Below, one piece after another: positions 61,659 through 64,000 of a stretch of 64,000 bases of DNA; positions within the stretch are counted from its first letter, which is position 1, and the number at the start of each line of letters is the position of its first letter. The translations under genes and the position numbers were made by a program. This DNA comes from JAAOII01 sp965207705 (GTDB lineage: Bacteria > Pseudomonadota > Gammaproteobacteria > CBDBNL01 > JAAOII01). The DNA lies in contig OZ242292.1 of NCBI GenBank assembly GCA_965207705.1, forward strand, positions 1,364,001-1,428,000, in the 5' to 3' direction. The notes beneath the pieces are model-generated. The model saw only the letters and a list, made by a program, of their open reading frames with translations, did not search any database and was not told the origin of the DNA.

Positions 61659-62768
61659 ATGAAGGAAGAAAAACAAAAGGCGCTGCAAGCCGCTATGGCA
61701 CAGATTGAAAAGCAATTCGGCAAAGGATCTGTTATGCGCATGGGAGATCAAGATGGGATAGCTGCCATAGAAGTAATATCCACAGGTTCCTTAGGACTAG
61801 ATATTGCGCTGGGGATAGGAGGTTTACCGCGTGGCAGAGTAGTGGAGATATACGGACCTGAATCATCAGGTAAAACTACTTTAACCCTGCAAGCAATTGC
61901 TGAATGCCATAAACAAGGCGGCGTTGCCGCATTTATTGACGCGGAGCATGCCTTAGACCTTGCTTATGCTGAGAAATTAGGAGTTAAAGTGGATGACCTC
62001 ATAGTGTCTCAGCCGGATACTGGTGAGCAGGCGCTGGAAATTTGCGATATGCTAATTCGTTCTGGTGGCGCGGATATGATAGTAATTGATTCTGTGGCGG
62101 CTTTGACTCCCCGCGCTGAAATTGAAGGTGATATGGGCGACTCTCACATGGGGCTTCAAGCGCGTCTTATGAGTCAGGCATTGCGTAAGATTACTGGCAA
62201 CATTAAGCGCTCCAATACTTTAGTGATTTTTATCAACCAAATAAGGATGAAGATAGGAGTGGTATTTGGCAATCCAGAAACAACGACTGGCGGCAATGCT
62301 TTGAAATTTTATTCTTCAGTGCGCCTGGACATCAGACGAATTGGAGCGGTGAAAGAAGGCGATCAGATGACTGGTAATAGTACCCGAGTTAAGGTAGTTA
62401 AAAACAAACTTGCTCCGCCATTTCGTTCCACTGAATTTGAGATTATCTACAGTAAAGGAATTAATCATCTCGGTGAACTGGTTGAATTGGCATCCCAAAA
62501 TGATTTAGTGGAAAAAGCAGGAGCTTGGTATAGTTATAAAGGGCAAAAGATAGGACAAGGCAAGGTAAATGCTTGTGAGTTTTTAAAACAAAATCCTAAA
62601 GATGCTGAAGAAATTGAGGCGGCATTACGCGCCAAGCTGATGCCGAGCAAAGCCCGTCCAGGCAAGGCAGATGCGAATGATTCAAAGGATACAAATGAGG
62701 CAGCAGATATGGCAGATATTAAAGAATCGCCAACTGCTGCGTCTAATGCCGCAGCCGGCGCTGAATAG
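61659..62768 (+). CDS. recA: Recombinase RecA
   Basis: Strand-exchange ATPase and SOS co-protease. Walker A GPESSGKTTL near residue 67, MIVIDSVAALTPRAEIEGD, LMSQALRKITGNIKRSNT, FINQIRMKIGVVFGNPETTTGGNALKFY. Ends with a 40-residue Ala/Asp/Lys-rich tail longer than in E. coli. 369 residues. No LexA-box-like palindrome is apparent immediately before it; transcription may come from smr. recX lies beyond one transporter gene. Confidence 0.98.
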   Translation: MKEEKQKALQAAMAQIEKQFGKGSVMRMGDQDGIAAIEVISTGSLGLDIALGIGGLPRGRVVEIYGPESSGKTTLTLQAIAECHKQGGVAAFIDAEHALDLAYAEKLGVKVDDLIVSQPDTGEQALEICDMLIRSGGADMIVIDSVAALTPRAEIEGDMGDSHMGLQARLMSQALRKITGNIKRSNTLVIFINQIRMKIGVVFGNPETTTGGNALKFYSSVRLDIRRIGAVKEGDQMTGNSTRVKVVKNKLAPPFRSTEFEIIYSKGINHLGELVELASQNDLVEKAGAWYSYKGQKIGQGKVNACEFLKQNPKDAEEIEAALRAKLMPSKARPGKADANDSKDTNEAADMADIKESPTAASNAAAGAE

Positions 62769-62789
62769 TAGTATTTTTATAAGGAAGAG

Positions 62790-63722
62790 GTGAGAACCTT
62801 TCCTTATCTTGCCATATTCTTAGGGGCTGTGTTAATTGGCATGTCTCCTGTTTATGTAAGATTAAGCGAATTAGGACCTGTGGCAACTGCTTTTTACAGA
62901 GTAGCTGTTTCTGTGCCATTCTTCCTATTAATGGAGTACTATGTATCGCTTAATTACTCTAAGACCTCTCGCGCCAATAAAGATAGTGGTAGTTCGGTTG
63001 CCGTTAATCCTGGCTCCAATTCTGCAGTTCTTACGTTAAATGATTGGTTGTGGTTAGCTGGCTTGGGTTTTACTTATTCGCTCAATCTTATAACCTGGCA
63101 TTTGTCTTTGGAATATATTTATATTGCTAAATCCACCCTACTGGCTAATCTTGGAGTTATTTTTGTTATACCCTTAGGATGGCTATTCTTTGGTAAAAAG
63201 ATGAATTCTATTGCCTGGTTATATGCCTTAGGGGCTTTAGGCGGAGTATTTTTATTAGTGGGGGGCAAAGGAGGTGGAGGAGAGAATAATCTTGCTGGCA
63301 TTGTGTTTGGTATTTTAGCTGCGATTTTATACGCCTTATACATTTTAATAGCAAGTAAACTAAGAGAAAGGCTGAATACAACCAAGCAAATGTTATGGAC
63401 GGGAATTTTCACCTCCTTATTTGTTTTGCCATTTATATTTTTATTTGGTGAAACGATGCTGATTAGTACTGTTTATGGTCTGTTAATTTTGTTAGGGTTA
63501 GGCATAACTTCTCAAGTTATAGGGCAAGGGTTTATTGCCTATTCGTTGGCTTACATAGCGCCTAACGTAGCAACTTTAATCCTATTGTTGCAGCCGATAG
63601 TGGCAATTTTGATGGGATGGCTTATTTTTTCTGAGTCCCTTACTTACGTTCAGCTATTAGGGGCTGTAATAATAATGCTATTCATTTATTTGACAAAAAG
63701 TTCTCAACGCGCTGCTTTATAA
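62790..63722 (+). CDS. EamA-family (DMT) transporter
   Basis: Inner-membrane permease of the drug/metabolite transporter superfamily, with two EamA repeats and about ten helices in 310 residues. The start YLAIFLGAVLIGMSPVYVRLSELGPVATAFYR, then NLITWHLSLEYIYIAKSTLLANLGVIFVIPLGWLFFG and the second-repeat ANVATLILLLQPIVAILMGWLIFSESL are typical. Start is GTG 62790 behind an AAGGAAGAG run. Substrate unknown. It is wedged between recA and recX, which are normally neighbours. Confidence 0.88.
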   Translation: MRTFPYLAIFLGAVLIGMSPVYVRLSELGPVATAFYRVAVSVPFFLLMEYYVSLNYSKTSRANKDSGSSVAVNPGSNSAVLTLNDWLWLAGLGFTYSLNLITWHLSLEYIYIAKSTLLANLGVIFVIPLGWLFFGKKMNSIAWLYALGALGGVFLLVGGKGGGGENNLAGIVFGILAAILYALYILIASKLRERLNTTKQMLWTGIFTSLFVLPFIFLFGETMLISTVYGLLILLGLGITSQVIGQGFIAYSLAYIAPNVATLILLLQPIVAILMGWLIFSESLTYVQLLGAVIIMLFIYLTKSSQRAAL

Positions 63723-63747
63723 CAGTCACGATAGCTTTGCATCGCTC

Positions 63748-63791
63748 TGTTGTTAATTACCCTGTTGTTAATTACCCTGTTGTTATTTACT
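63748..63791. repeat. 15-nt tandem repeat before recX
   Basis: TGTTGTTAATTACCC occurs twice exactly and a third time with changes (TGTTGTTATTTACTG) in the 92-nt gap between the EamA gene and recX. Confidence 0.8.
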
Positions 63792-63814
63792 GCGCTAATT
63801 TATGACACAAGCTT

Positions 63815-64000
63815 ATGACGCAAGATAATCAACAAAATAATCAACAGAAATCGCCTGCTGAAGTAATTAGTATCACTGGCTATGCTTTACGATTATTAGG
63901 TGGCAGAGAGTATTCGCGCGCCGAACTTCGTCAGAAGATTATGGGGAGATTCTTCATGGCAAAAAGACCGCACCAATACTCTTATGGCGGACAAATAAAT
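63815..64000 (+). CDS. recX: Regulatory protein RecX (5' end only, cut by window edge)
   Basis: RecX modulates RecA filaments. Sixty-two codons are visible from ATG 63815; SITGYALRLLGGREYSRAELRQKIMGRFF matches the conserved RecX N-terminal helix bundle (R-EYSR-EL-KL). The first 13 residues are Gln/Asn-rich. An ATG at 63802 is out of frame and stops after nine codons. The location two genes after recA supports the call. Confidence 0.88.
   Translation, partial: MTQDNQQNNQQKSPAEVISITGYALRLLGGREYSRAELRQKIMGRFFMAKRPHQYSYGGQIN

Noticed and set aside
1..64000. tRNA, rRNA, riboswitch or prophage structural genes
   Set aside because: Intergenic regions were read on both strands; no cloverleaf-like sequences, rRNA segments, known riboswitch signatures or phage structural genes were recognised.

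Overview
The window is a compact, AT-rich stretch of a Gram-negative chromosome, most likely from an uncultured gammaproteobacterium. Supporting signs are purE-purK, the RseC-type membrane protein, AmpD, WaaC heptosyltransferase, the argS/SPOR/hslVU neighbourhood, a DUF3426 zinc-ribbon protein, TAXI-type binding protein, PutA and LutABC. I cannot name a genus. Genes are packed on both strands with many 0-15 nt gaps, and there are no rRNA or tRNA genes that I can find.

Layout. 1-9.9 kb (minus strand): the truncated dnaB, a giant lipoprotein built from 20 PPC-like repeats, then purK-purE. 9.9-18.3 kb (plus): a radical SAM protein, a compact type II restriction-modification pair (M, then R), xthA, lutA-lutB-lutC, an unknown charged protein, purM. 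18.3-22.7 kb (minus): a frameshifted DNA methyltransferase, purN, dusA, and a deleted TnpB between near-identical inverted repeats. 22.7-26.4 kb (plus): coaBC-dut-waaC-uppP. 26.4-27.9 kb (minus): cysC-cysQ. 28-31 kb (plus): rseC-topA. 31-34 kb (minus): znuC, mutL. 34-47 kb (plus): dnaE with an orphan methyltransferase, putA-dnaG, an outer-membrane-like protein, a small helical protein, ampD, a PQQ-type sugar dehydrogenase, a rhodanese. 47-48 kb (minus): a TAXI periplasmic binding protein. 48.2-55.6 kb (plus): gabD-like dehydrogenase, dnaK, ruvA, DUF3426 protein, argS, SPOR protein. 55.6-57.6 kb (minus): hslVU. 57.8-64 kb (plus): a three-gene methyltransferase / nuclease / methyltransferase island, an Smr protein, recA, an EamA transporter and the start of recX.

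Three themes stand out. First, DNA modification is over-represented: five methyltransferase genes (one broken) and two nuclease genes in four places, most of them beside replication or repair genes. The last island, with an apparent PUA/EVE-like reader fused to a PD-(D/E)XK nuclease and flanked by two unrelated methyltransferases, is the best candidate for an undescribed system. Second, short tandem repeats (7, 12, 15 and 37 nt units) sit at gene borders. Low-complexity stretches are also inserted into, or appended to, normally conserved housekeeping proteins (PurK, LutA, MutL, DnaK, and the linker of the giant lipoprotein), as if in-frame slippage were common in this genome. Third, usual partners are often missing locally: znuC without znuA/B, a TAXI binding protein without TRAP membrane subunits, cysC without cysDN, purM and purN separated. 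Metabolically the genes point to aerobic use of lactate, proline and possibly sugars, with de novo purine synthesis and ordinary LPS and peptidoglycan recycling.
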